Below, one piece after another: positions 56,800 to 64,000 of a DNA stretch of 64,000 nt; the stretch's first letter is position 1; every line of letters starts with the position of its first letter. A model generated the notes under the pieces. The model worked only from the letters and a program-made list of their open reading frames with translations, ran no database searches and had not been told where the DNA came from. The position numbers and the translations under genes are program-made. The DNA is taken from the NCBI GenBank assembly GCA_963778945.1, contig CAVZWL010000026.1, forward strand, positions 1 through 64,000. The letters run 5' to 3'. Origin of the DNA: Fen-1254 sp963778945 (GTDB lineage Bacteria > Bacteroidota > Ignavibacteria > UBA10030).

Positions 56800-57426
56800 G
56801 TGAAAAACCTCGTAGTCATCGATCATCCTCTTATAAAGTGCGATTTAGCCATTCTGCGGAATAAAAGAACACCGAGTCATGTGTTCCGGGCGGTTTTGAA
56901 TCGCACGGCACGTCTTATGGCTTATGAAGTGTCGCGTGAGTTAAAGGTCAAAAAAATCCGCGTTGTAACGCCTCTGGAAAAAACACAGGGATTTGTGTTC
57001 AAGCAGCCGATTGTCCTTGTTTCTATACTGCGCGCCGGTCTAGGCCTGCTGAACGGATTTATCGAGGTTATGCCGGAAGCACGGGTGGGACATATTGGGC
57101 TCTACCGCGATGAAAAGACGCTCCGGCCGGTCGATTATTATTTTAAAGTGCCGAGAAATATCGGCAATGCGCTGGTCTTTATTCTCGATCCGATGCTTGC
57201 AACGGGAGGCAGCGCTCTTTCTGCGGTTGCATATTTAAAAGAACAGGGTGCGCGCGAGATCCGGTTCGTCAGTCTTGTTGCCGCGCCGGAAGGTGTAAAG
57301 AAAATGCAAAAAACTCATCCGGACATTCGCATCTATACATGTTCGCTGGACCGCGGCTTGAATCGCCGCGGATATATACTCCCGGGACTCGGTGATGCCG
57401 GCGATAGAATATTCGGAACGGAATAA
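56800..57426 (+). CDS. upp: Uracil phosphoribosyltransferase
   Basis: Pyrimidine salvage. FKQPIVLVSILRAGLGLLNG, YRDEKTLRPVDYYFKVP and the PRPP-loop LDPMLATGGSALSAVAYLKE. 208 residues. GTG start at 56800; no ATG in the conserved position. Confidence 0.95.
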   Translation: MKNLVVIDHPLIKCDLAILRNKRTPSHVFRAVLNRTARLMAYEVSRELKVKKIRVVTPLEKTQGFVFKQPIVLVSILRAGLGLLNGFIEVMPEARVGHIGLYRDEKTLRPVDYYFKVPRNIGNALVFILDPMLATGGSALSAVAYLKEQGAREIRFVSLVAAPEGVKKMQKTHPDIRIYTCSLDRGLNRRGYILPGLGDAGDRIFGTE

Positions 57427-57429
57427 GCT

Positions 57430-58455
57430 ATGCAGCGGTTTTTTTTTTTAGTCCTTCATTCTTCATTCTACAATCGCATGTCTTTGCGGGACAGACTTCC
57501 CGCGTGGAGCCGGAACCGCAGCTGCAAAGAAGTAGTTTCTGCCGGAGTCGATCTGATTATCAAGCAGGAATATTCAAAAGCAGATTCTCTTTTCACGCAG
57601 ATCTGCCGCGAATATCCGGACCACCCAGCCGGATATCTCTATCGAGTTGCAGTCCTGCAGGCACGCTCGATTGATTTTTCCGTTCCGGTTGAGCGCACGA
57701 TATTCGATTCGCTGCTCGAGCTCGGAAGATCTGCCGCCGAAAAACTTCAATCTCCATGGAAGGAATATTATCTTGGAACTGCGGACGGCTACGATGCATA
57801 TGAACGCGCCGATCGGGGTGCGTGGCTTGCAGCGGTCCGGTACGGATCGTCCAGCGCTTCAAAGCTCGAAGAAGTCATAGGACAGGATTCGTCATTCTAC
57901 GATGCATATGTCGGGGTGGGAACATATTATTATTGGCGAAGCAAAAAAACGGAATTTCTTCATTGGATTCCTTTTGTGCATGACAGCCGTGCAGAGGGCA
58001 TTCGTCTGCTGGAAATTGCTGCAGAAAGAGCGGAGGAAAACCGTTATGCGGCAATCAGCGCGCTCATCTCTATCGAATTGGATGCGGAAAACTACAATCA
58101 GGTCGAATACTGGTCCAAAGCGGCTTTACGCCAATATCCAAACACGAGAGTGTTTCTGTGGGGACTTGCAACCGCCTATGACCGCTCGAAGCGGTATCAT
58201 GAAGCCATCCCCGCCTATCGGACTCTTTTAGAAAACCTTATCGTAACTCATGAACCGCATCCGTACGACGAAATAGTCTGCCGGCTTAATCTCTCAAAAT
58301 CACAATTAGCTGCCGCCGATACGGCAGGAGTCCGCGAGCAGCTGACGAGAATTCTTTCGTATGAATCCGTCCAATTCCCGGAACCGCTTCAAAAACGGGC
58401 TGAGGCGAAATTTCAGGATGCCCGTCAGATCCTGAATTCTTTCGGAAAAAAATAA
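57430..58455 (+). CDS. TPR-repeat protein, unknown function
   Basis: About 340 residues of TPR-like helices (DLIIKQEYSKADSLFTQICR, AAISALISIELDAENYNQVE, LFLWGLATAYDRSKRYHEAI-type text). The first residues are hydrophobic (FFFLVLHSS), perhaps part of a signal peptide disturbed by the T-run at 57440-57449, so the start is uncertain. It lies three bases after upp. Function not recognised. Confidence 0.7.
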   Translation: MQRFFFLVLHSSFYNRMSLRDRLPAWSRNRSCKEVVSAGVDLIIKQEYSKADSLFTQICREYPDHPAGYLYRVAVLQARSIDFSVPVERTIFDSLLELGRSAAEKLQSPWKEYYLGTADGYDAYERADRGAWLAAVRYGSSSASKLEEVIGQDSSFYDAYVGVGTYYYWRSKKTEFLHWIPFVHDSRAEGIRLLEIAAERAEENRYAAISALISIELDAENYNQVEYWSKAALRQYPNTRVFLWGLATAYDRSKRYHEAIPAYRTLLENLIVTHEPHPYDEIVCRLNLSKSQLAAADTAGVREQLTRILSYESVQFPEPLQKRAEAKFQDARQILNSFGKK

Positions 58456-58480
58456 CTTCCCGCAATTATTTCCTCTCCGC

Positions 58481-58508
58481 TTGACATTCGGCAGGGAATC
58501 TCTATATT
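58481..58508 (+). promoter_or_regulatory. Promoter of the relA/spoT gene
   Basis: TTGACA at 58481-58486, 16-bp spacer, TATATT at 58503-58508. The GC-rich repeat at 58520-58542 lies between this promoter and the start codon. Confidence 0.65.
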
Positions 58509-58519
58509 ATTTTAAGTCT

Positions 58520-58542
58520 GTAGCCGCGGGCGGTGACCGCGG
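58520..58542. repeat. GC-rich 23-bp repeat, copy 2
   Basis: Exact copy of 54994-55016, containing the CCGCGG...CCGCGG inverted repeat. It would form a hairpin in the relA leader. Confidence 0.6.
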
Positions 58543-58564
58543 AAATTCTTAATGACAGGTCACG

Positions 58565-60739
58565 ATGATCGATAGTCAATATCAAAAACGGCTCGATAAT
58601 CTTCTTAGCGTATGCCGCAAGAACCTGCGTTCAGTCGATGAAGATCTCATCACGCGGGCTTTTATGCTGAGCGTCGAAGCGCACAAGCATGATTTGCGCG
58701 CTTCCGGAGAACCGTACTTTCTCCATCCGTATGAAGTGGCTATGGTTGTTGCTAAAGAAATTCCGTTGGACGACGTTTCGGTCGCAAGCGCGCTGCTCCA
58801 TGATGTTGTGGAAGATACGGAGTTTGAGCTGAAAGATATTCGCGCTGAATTCGGCGGCACGATTGCCGATATCGTCGATGGGGCGACAAAAATAACCGGA
58901 CTTTTCGAAAGCCATGAAGTGACCCAGGCGGAAAGCTACCGCAAACTGCTGCTCTCCATGGTCAACGATGTCCGCGTTATGCTTGTCAAATTTGCCGACC
59001 GCCTGCATAATATGCGCACACTGGAATATCTTCCGCCGGAAAAACAGCAGCGTCTTGCAAAGGAAACTCTGGATATTTATGCGCCGTTTGCACACCGTTT
59101 CGGTCTTGCCAAGATAAAATGGGAGCTGGAAGATCTGGCGTTTAAGTACCTGCAGCGTGAGGAATACGACAAAGTCGCGCGCCAAATCCGCTCCAAGCGG
59201 CGTGAACGCGAATCGTACATCAATAAATTCGTCCAGCCGATCAAAAAGAAAATGGCGGAGTCAGGATTTACGTATGAAATCGCCGGACGCCCGAAGCATA
59301 TCTACAGTATTTATAACAAATTAAAGCGCCGGGGAAAACCGCTGGAAGAAATTTACGACCTCTTCGCTGTTCGTATTATCCTCGATACGTCCGATAATAA
59401 CGCTTGTTATGGCGTTTACGGTATGGTGACCGAAATGTACAAGCCAATTCCCGAGCGGTTCAAGGATTATATCTCCGTGCCGAAACAGAACGGTTATCAA
59501 TCGATCCATACAACGGTTGTCGGCCCGGAAGGACGAATGGTCGAGGTTCAGATCCGCACAAAAGCAATGCACGAGGTTGCGGAAAAAGGGGTCGCGGCGC
59601 ATTGGATATATAAAGAAAACAAATCGGTGCTCGATAAGGAGCTGGAAAGCTGGATCAGCTGGGTGCGTGATCTCTTTGAGCAAAAGGATGCAGACACTCC
59701 GAGAGAGCTCATGGAGAGTTTCAAGCTCAATTTGTATCAAGATGAAATATATGTTTTCACGCCGAAAGGCGAATTGAAAAACCTTCCGCGTAACTCCACT
59801 CCGATAGATTTTGCTTTCGAAATACACTCAAATGTCGGCTACCATTGTATAGGGTCGAAAGTGAACGGACGTATAGTTCCTCTCAATACCCTCCTCCGCA
59901 GCGGCGATCAAATAGAAATCATCACATCGAAGAATCAAACCCCGAATCCCGATTGGGAGCAATTCGTCGTTTCGCATAAAGCTAAAGCGCATATTCGGAA
60001 ATATATCCGGGAAGAAGTACATAAACATGCACAAGAAGGGCGCGAGTTGTGGGAAAAAAAGGTCAAGCGGCGGAAGGTACATATAAACGACGATGAACTC
60101 GAAAAGTTCATTCATGTGCTTAAATTCAACGATCTGCAGGATTTCTATTTGGCGATCGCCGATCAAAAAGCGGAACCTGATACGATCATCGAACAGTATG
60201 TGATTCGGTCCAAACCATCTACAGGCGAGCCGGTTGCTGAAGATACGTCGCTGTTCAACCGGTTTGTCAGTTCAGCACGGGAATTGACGAGCGGGATCTC
60301 GATACGGGGCGAGAACGAAGGTTTTATGTACCAGCATGCAAAATGCTGCAATCCGATACCCGGCGATGAGATTACGGGATTTGTCACGACCGGCGAAGGC
60401 ATTAAAATTCATCGAAAAGACTGCAAGAACATACTTACCTTGCGCCTTGCGGAAAGCGCCCGCATTGTGGAAGTTGCGTGGCCGTCTTCGGACGGCGCGG
60501 ATTTTGTCGTCGGCATCCATATCTCCGGCGAGGATCGTCCCGGCCTTCTCAATGACATCACACATGCTATTTCCACGTACCAGAATACGAATATCCGAAG
60601 CGTCAACATGGATTCGAAGGGCGTTATTTTTGACGGCAAAGTGATTCTCTACGTCAAAGATACCGGGCATCTTGCCCGCGTGATCGAAAAAATTAAAAAA
60701 ATACCGAATATTCTTTCGGTAGAGCGGCTTGTCGGATAG
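58565..60739 (+). CDS. Bifunctional (p)ppGpp synthetase/hydrolase
   Basis: RelA/SpoT homologue of 724 residues. The hydrolase HD motif is intact (ALLHDVVEDT near residue 78), followed by the synthetase domain (EIYDLFAVRIIL, PKQNGYQSIHTTVV), TGS (VFTPKGELKNLPRNSTPIDFA), a zinc-finger-like CCNPIPGDEI and a C-terminal ACT domain (GEDRPGLLNDITHAIS). The intact HD points to a Rel/SpoT type. It is probably the only long RSH enzyme. Confidence 0.96.
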   Translation: MIDSQYQKRLDNLLSVCRKNLRSVDEDLITRAFMLSVEAHKHDLRASGEPYFLHPYEVAMVVAKEIPLDDVSVASALLHDVVEDTEFELKDIRAEFGGTIADIVDGATKITGLFESHEVTQAESYRKLLLSMVNDVRVMLVKFADRLHNMRTLEYLPPEKQQRLAKETLDIYAPFAHRFGLAKIKWELEDLAFKYLQREEYDKVARQIRSKRRERESYINKFVQPIKKKMAESGFTYEIAGRPKHIYSIYNKLKRRGKPLEEIYDLFAVRIILDTSDNNACYGVYGMVTEMYKPIPERFKDYISVPKQNGYQSIHTTVVGPEGRMVEVQIRTKAMHEVAEKGVAAHWIYKENKSVLDKELESWISWVRDLFEQKDADTPRELMESFKLNLYQDEIYVFTPKGELKNLPRNSTPIDFAFEIHSNVGYHCIGSKVNGRIVPLNTLLRSGDQIEIITSKNQTPNPDWEQFVVSHKAKAHIRKYIREEVHKHAQEGRELWEKKVKRRKVHINDDELEKFIHVLKFNDLQDFYLAIADQKAEPDTIIEQYVIRSKPSTGEPVAEDTSLFNRFVSSARELTSGISIRGENEGFMYQHAKCCNPIPGDEITGFVTTGEGIKIHRKDCKNILTLRLAESARIVEVAWPSSDGADFVVGIHISGEDRPGLLNDITHAISTYQNTNIRSVNMDSKGVIFDGKVILYVKDTGHLARVIEKIKKIPNILSVERLVG

Positions 60740-60746
60740 GGATGAC

Positions 60747-61189
60747 ATGAATACTATCTGAAAGGATAATCGGGGTAGATTACGGATCCAAACGGATCGG
60801 ACTTTCGATAAGCGATCCGCTCGGTATTATTGCCCGGCCGATCGATTCGCTCGCCAACGACGGCCGATTCTTTGCTGCCCTCAAGGCGATTGTCGAACGC
60901 GAACAGATAAAATTATTCGTGGTAGGTATGCCGTTTAACTTAAAAGGACAAGTCGCATTCAAAGCAGAAGAAGTGCGCGATTTTATCGACCGGCTGAAGC
61001 GTGAAATTGGACTCGATGTCGTGCCGTGGGACGAGCGCTTTACCACAAGCATAGCGCAGCAGACCCTTCGAGAAATGGGAACAAAAAAATCGGAGCGTCA
61101 GAAAAAAGACGGGCGAATCGATTCAATGGCGGCGGCAATTCTTCTGCAGAGTTATTTAGACAGGTACAAAATATTCCCGCTCTTGCTAA
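60747..61189 (+). CDS. ruvX: Holliday-junction resolvase-like RuvX/YqgF (frame change near the start)
   Basis: YqgF family nuclease for pre-16S rRNA processing. Text: IIGVDYGSKRIGLSISDPLG, VVGMPFNLKGQVAFKAEEV, DERFTTSIAQQTLREMG and RIDSMAAAILLQSYLD. Removing one base near 60759 joins ATG 60747 (MNTIERIIGVDYG) to the main frame. The C-terminus runs on without a stop into mtgA; removing one A from 61168-61171 would give a TAA at 61187-61189, a normal RuvX length of about 147 residues. I annotate this as the likelier end. Confidence 0.8.
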
Positions 61190-61191
61190 AG

Positions 61192-61983
61192 ATGGAACAA
61201 TCGCTCGAACCGCAGCAGTTTCCGGAACAGACAGATCAAGAGCCGCCTCGGCTTATACCGACGCCGGGATTTTCTGGCAAGGCCGCACGCTGGCTATGGC
61301 AGCATAAGATCAGCTCGGCACTGCTGGCGCTGATGGTGATCTTTATTCTGCAGATTGCGATTCTTCCATACGGGGAAATAGATCGTATGAAAACTACAAA
61401 CCCCGGCGAAACTGCTTTCATGCGGGAACATGCAGAACGGGCAAATGAGCAAGGGAAACCTTTTCATAAAGTGCAGTACTGGATTCCCCTCAAAACAATT
61501 CCGAAAGATGCCGTCGATGCGGTGATACTCGCAGAAGACGGAACCTTCTGGTGGAATGAGGGATTCGATTGGTACGAATTTCGGGAATCGGTAGAAAAGA
61601 ATTTTGAAGAAGGACGGGCGGCTCGCGGCGCGAGCACTATTACGCAGCAGCTCGTTAAAAATCTTTTTCTCTCCTCGTCCAAGAATCCGTTCCGGAAGCT
61701 GAAAGAATGGGTCCTGACGTGGTATATGGACAGAACGCTGAGCAAGAGCCGCATTATGGAAATTTACCTGAACGTCATCGAATGGGGAAGCGGAATTTAC
61801 GGAATTGAAGCGGCATCGAGAATTTATTTCGGGAAAGGGGCATCGGAATTAAACAGGGAAGAATGCGCCCGGCTTGCAGCGATTATTCCAAGTCCCCGCA
61901 TGCATCGGGCCAATACCGATTCGAAGTATGTCCTGCGCCGTTCACAAATAATCCTTGAGAGAATGTCGGCGCGCGGGTTATGA
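61192..61983 (+). CDS. mtgA: Monofunctional peptidoglycan transglycosylase
   Basis: GT51 glycosyltransferase polymerising lipid II. One membrane helix (ISSALLALMVIFILQIAIL), then VILAEDGTFWWNEGFDW with the catalytic Glu, ARGASTITQQLVKNLFLS, and WYMDRTLSKSRIMEIYLNVIEWG. 263 residues from ATG 61192. In the sequence as given it is in frame with ruvX, see findings. Confidence 0.9.
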   Translation: MEQSLEPQQFPEQTDQEPPRLIPTPGFSGKAARWLWQHKISSALLALMVIFILQIAILPYGEIDRMKTTNPGETAFMREHAERANEQGKPFHKVQYWIPLKTIPKDAVDAVILAEDGTFWWNEGFDWYEFRESVEKNFEEGRAARGASTITQQLVKNLFLSSSKNPFRKLKEWVLTWYMDRTLSKSRIMEIYLNVIEWGSGIYGIEAASRIYFGKGASELNREECARLAAIIPSPRMHRANTDSKYVLRRSQIILERMSARGL

Positions 61984-62000
61984 GATGAGGGAAGCGGAGT

Positions 62001-62654
62001 ATGAATTACAGAGATATTCAGGATCTGATCGATGAGGGAGAAGGATTTGCAATCGAACTGAAGCGGAAAGTTTCCAAACCGCAAAAAATTGCAAAGACTA
62101 TGATTGCCTTTGCAAATACCAAAGGAGGCACCATACTCTTCGGCGTTGATGACGATCATACGATTGTCGGCGTGGAAAGTGAAAAGGAAGAGATGGAAAT
62201 GATTCAAACGGCAGGAAGTTATTACTGCGATCCCCCGATCGAGCCGGCCATCGATATCGTTCCGTTTAAGAAAAAAGACGTCATCGCAGTTACCATAGAA
62301 GAAAGCGACCGGAAGCCGCATGTGCTTTTCGTCGACGGCGACGATGAACCGAAAGACGGGACCAATGTGTATATTCGTGTCGACGATAAGACGGTTGAAG
62401 CGAGCAAGGAAGTTGTCAAAATTCTTGAATCGGAAAATCCGGATGCCCCGCCGTTGCGCATCGCCCTGGGAGACAATGAACGCCGCCTGTTTGAATATCT
62501 TGATGTGCATCAAAGGATTACCGTCAAAGAATACGCCCGCGAGATCAACGTCTCACCCCGCAGAGCTTCCCGGTCTTTGATACAACTTGTTCGTGCCGGA
62601 GTCATGCGCATTCACACGAATGAAAAAGAGGAATATTATACGAGAGCTTTTTAA
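62001..62654 (+). CDS. AlbA_2/Schlafen-type putative DNA-binding regulator
   Basis: 217 residues. The N-terminal AlbA_2 domain has FAIELKRKVSKPQKIAKTMI and AFANTKGGTILFGVDDDHTI, typical of this family. The C-terminal part (ERRLFEYLDVHQRITVKEYA, VSPRRASRSLIQLVRAGVM) looks like a winged helix. Ligand and target are unknown. Starts 17 bases after mtgA. Confidence 0.8.
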   Translation: MNYRDIQDLIDEGEGFAIELKRKVSKPQKIAKTMIAFANTKGGTILFGVDDDHTIVGVESEKEEMEMIQTAGSYYCDPPIEPAIDIVPFKKKDVIAVTIEESDRKPHVLFVDGDDEPKDGTNVYIRVDDKTVEASKEVVKILESENPDAPPLRIALGDNERRLFEYLDVHQRITVKEYAREINVSPRRASRSLIQLVRAGVMRIHTNEKEEYYTRAF

Positions 62655-62655
62655 G

Positions 62656-62788
62656 AAGGCAGAAGGCTGAAGGCTGAAGTATGGAGGATGAAGTATGAAG
62701 GATGAAATATGAAAGCTAAAATCTGAAGTATGAAATCTGAAGTATGAAATCTGAAGTATGAAAGATGAAATATGAAAGATGAAATAAT
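62656..62788. repeat. Heptamer repeat run, 19 units
   Basis: Nineteen consecutive 7-bp units, mainly AAGTATG, AAATCTG, AAATATG and AAAGATG, in perfect register right after the AlbA_2 gene and ending before the next ribosome site. Confidence 0.92.
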
Positions 62789-62802
62789 AATTGGGGAAAA
62801 AT

Positions 62803-63168
62803 ATGGGAAAACCTTATGATATTAGGGAGCGGGTATTTGCGTATGCGCTTGAAGCGATTCAACTTTATCAAACATTGCAGGAGAAAAAAGATGGAGCTGG
62901 AAGGATTATAGGAAAACAATTACTCCGTTCTGCAACAAGCATCGGTGCAAATATCGAAGAAGCGCAATCCGGTGAGAGCAAAGCTGATTTTATTCACAAA
63001 TACGGTATAGCACAAAAAGAAGCGCGCGAAAGTTTATATTGGCTTCGTCTCCTCGAAGCATCACAACTTTCTTCCAATCAACATATTCAGTCTATGCTCA
63101 CGGAAACGAATGAACTTATTGCTATCATCACATCAATTATCGTAAACACAAAAAAGAATCAAAAATGA
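62803..63168 (+). CDS. Four-helix-bundle protein (S23/IVS type)
   Basis: 121 residues of the family often encoded in 23S rRNA intervening sequences or alone: FAYALEAIQLYQTLQEKK, QLLRSATSIGANIEEAQSGE and ARESLYWLRLLEAS. ATG 62803 has GGGGA upstream. Function unknown. Confidence 0.9.
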   Translation: MGKPYDIRERVFAYALEAIQLYQTLQEKKDGAGRIIGKQLLRSATSIGANIEEAQSGESKADFIHKYGIAQKEARESLYWLRLLEASQLSSNQHIQSMLTETNELIAIITSIIVNTKKNQK

Positions 63169-63677
63169 CTCCAAATAAAATTCAAATTACAGAATTCATA
63201 ATTCATGCTTTAGAATTCATACCACAACTACTCAGCTTATTTTGAAACAATTGTTTTTTGCTCGGTTTTCAATCTTCCTGTAAAACAGGGAAATTAAGTA
63301 TCATGCATTCACATGATACATTTTTATATCTCCAAGAGGCTGTCCCAAGAGTTCATTTGATAGTAGGATAGGCCTTCTTGCTCGCCTGACTGCTGACACA
63401 ATCACGCAGGCAGGCCTGTCTAATATTGACGAAAAATGACAAACGGGAATGTTTGCCCTACCATGACTCTTCTTTAAGTGAGGGGGATTTTTGATCTTTC
63501 AATATCACGCTTAACCGCGGAAATATAGGAAGAGTAGAGAGAAATATAACCGCACGTGCTTGAGAATGGCCAGGAAATGTGTCGTTGAGGCACTGCGCTT
63601 GGATTTAAAGTTTGAAATATGCAAATTGACGCCATGAAAAGAACTTGCTACTGAATTCCATTATTCAAAAGCATAGA
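63169..63677. other. Gene-free interval with hairpins and an IS-like end
   Basis: Holds a hairpin GTATCATG-CATTCA-CATGATAC followed by ATTTTT at 63298-63325 (possible terminator), the string GAGGCTGTCCCAAGAG at 63336 that resembles the outer end of some IS elements, and a hairpin-rich stretch with GCCTG and CAGGC arms at 63388-63416. No transposase and no coding potential seen. Confidence 0.5.
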
Positions 63678-64000
63678 ATGAAAATAATTTCAAAAGAACG
63701 ACGACAGATAGAACTCTTCTCTCTTATTCAGACATCTAAGACAGTTCTGTCGATTGCTGATCTCTGCGCTATATTCGATGTTGAAGTTGCGACAATTCAG
63801 AGAGACTTGAGGGAATTACGGGAACGCGGCATTCCTATTCACAGTATTAGAAAAGGCGTTCAGCTTCTGGGGAAACTTGATCTCAAAACCTATCAGCAAC
63901 TCCTCTCCCTATACCTTGCGTCAGTCGGCAATGTTATTAGCTATCCGAAAAACATTTCTTTGATGGTTCGGAAACTTCAAGGTAAATCCATTGATTTGTT
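63678..64000 (+). CDS. HTH/WYL-type transcription regulator, partial
   Basis: Begins MKIISKERRQIELFSLIQTS with a DeoR/HTH_11-like helix-turn-helix (LSIADLCAIFDVEVATIQRDL, RELRERGIPI) and continues off the window edge. The layout fits regulators with a C-terminal WYL domain, which would lie outside. Target unknown. Confidence 0.75.
   Translation, partial: MKIISKERRQIELFSLIQTSKTVLSIADLCAIFDVEVATIQRDLRELRERGIPIHSIRKGVQLLGKLDLKTYQQLLSLYLASVGNVISYPKNISLMVRKLQGKSIDL

Noticed and set aside
62656..62788. Heptamer runs as CRISPR or coding microsatellites
   Set aside because: No spacer architecture, and the runs contain stops and lie outside genes.

Overview
The window reads like a chromosomal contig of a bacterium in the FCB group (Bacteroidota in the broad sense, perhaps an Ignavibacteria-like lineage). 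Supporting signs are a type IX secretion (T9SS) C-terminal sorting domain at 37.8 kb, bacillithiol genes bshA and bshB1, SprA-like outer-membrane beta-strand text, and many TPR and FG-GAP surface proteins. Promoters look like plain sigma-70 sites (TTGACA-N17-TATAAT before rho), and Shine-Dalgarno sites are common. This argues against classical Bacteroidia, whose promoter consensus differs. The placement is an inference; no rRNA gene is present.

Layout. 0-6.7 kb: TPR lipoprotein with an octapeptide-repeat tail, pyrK-pyrD, folC, rho. 6.8-14.2 kb: metal-binding protein, panD, then capA-lemA-TPM-receiver-TPM-nitrilase, htpX and a second capA. 14.2-20.4 kb: BamD-like lipoprotein, thioesterase, FG-GAP protein, ccmABCDE. 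20.6-28.4 kb: bshB1, xseA-xseB-dxs, Gfo/Idh oxidoreductase, SAM hydrolase family protein, ribD-ribE. 28.6-35.5 kb: large outer-membrane protein, ogt, UvrD/PcrA helicase. 35.5-37.9 kb: an accessory island of duplicated DNA, palindromes, operator-like direct repeats, an AT-rich lipoprotein gene and an orphan T9SS sorting domain. 38-41.6 kb (minus strand): bshA, vapBC, an ABC exporter. 41.7-49.2 kb: an Rrf2-controlled suf operon (rrf2-sufBCDSU-sufA-sufT) and superoxide dismutase. 49.3-54.8 kb: GNAT, M28 peptidase, folP, glycosyltransferase, pcm, miaA. 54.8-64 kb: tRNA-Pro with tRNA-like debris, der, upp, TPR protein, relA/spoT, ruvX, mtgA, an AlbA_2 regulator, a four-helix-bundle protein and the start of a WYL-type regulator.

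Two global features stand out. First, roughly 30 genes or gene segments are interrupted by single-base frame changes, about four insertions for each deletion. Most lie in the first 41 kb, and the suf region has none. Uncorrected long-read error is the simplest explanation, so I annotate the full-length genes and mark where each frame changes. Second, from 32.8 kb onward intergenic spaces carry degenerate tandem heptamer repeats (7-bp register, several sequence families, up to 19 units). They resemble the STRR repeats known from cyanobacteria. Two of these runs abut copies of a 55-bp element. I see no CRISPR array, prophage, complete insertion sequence or obvious defence island.
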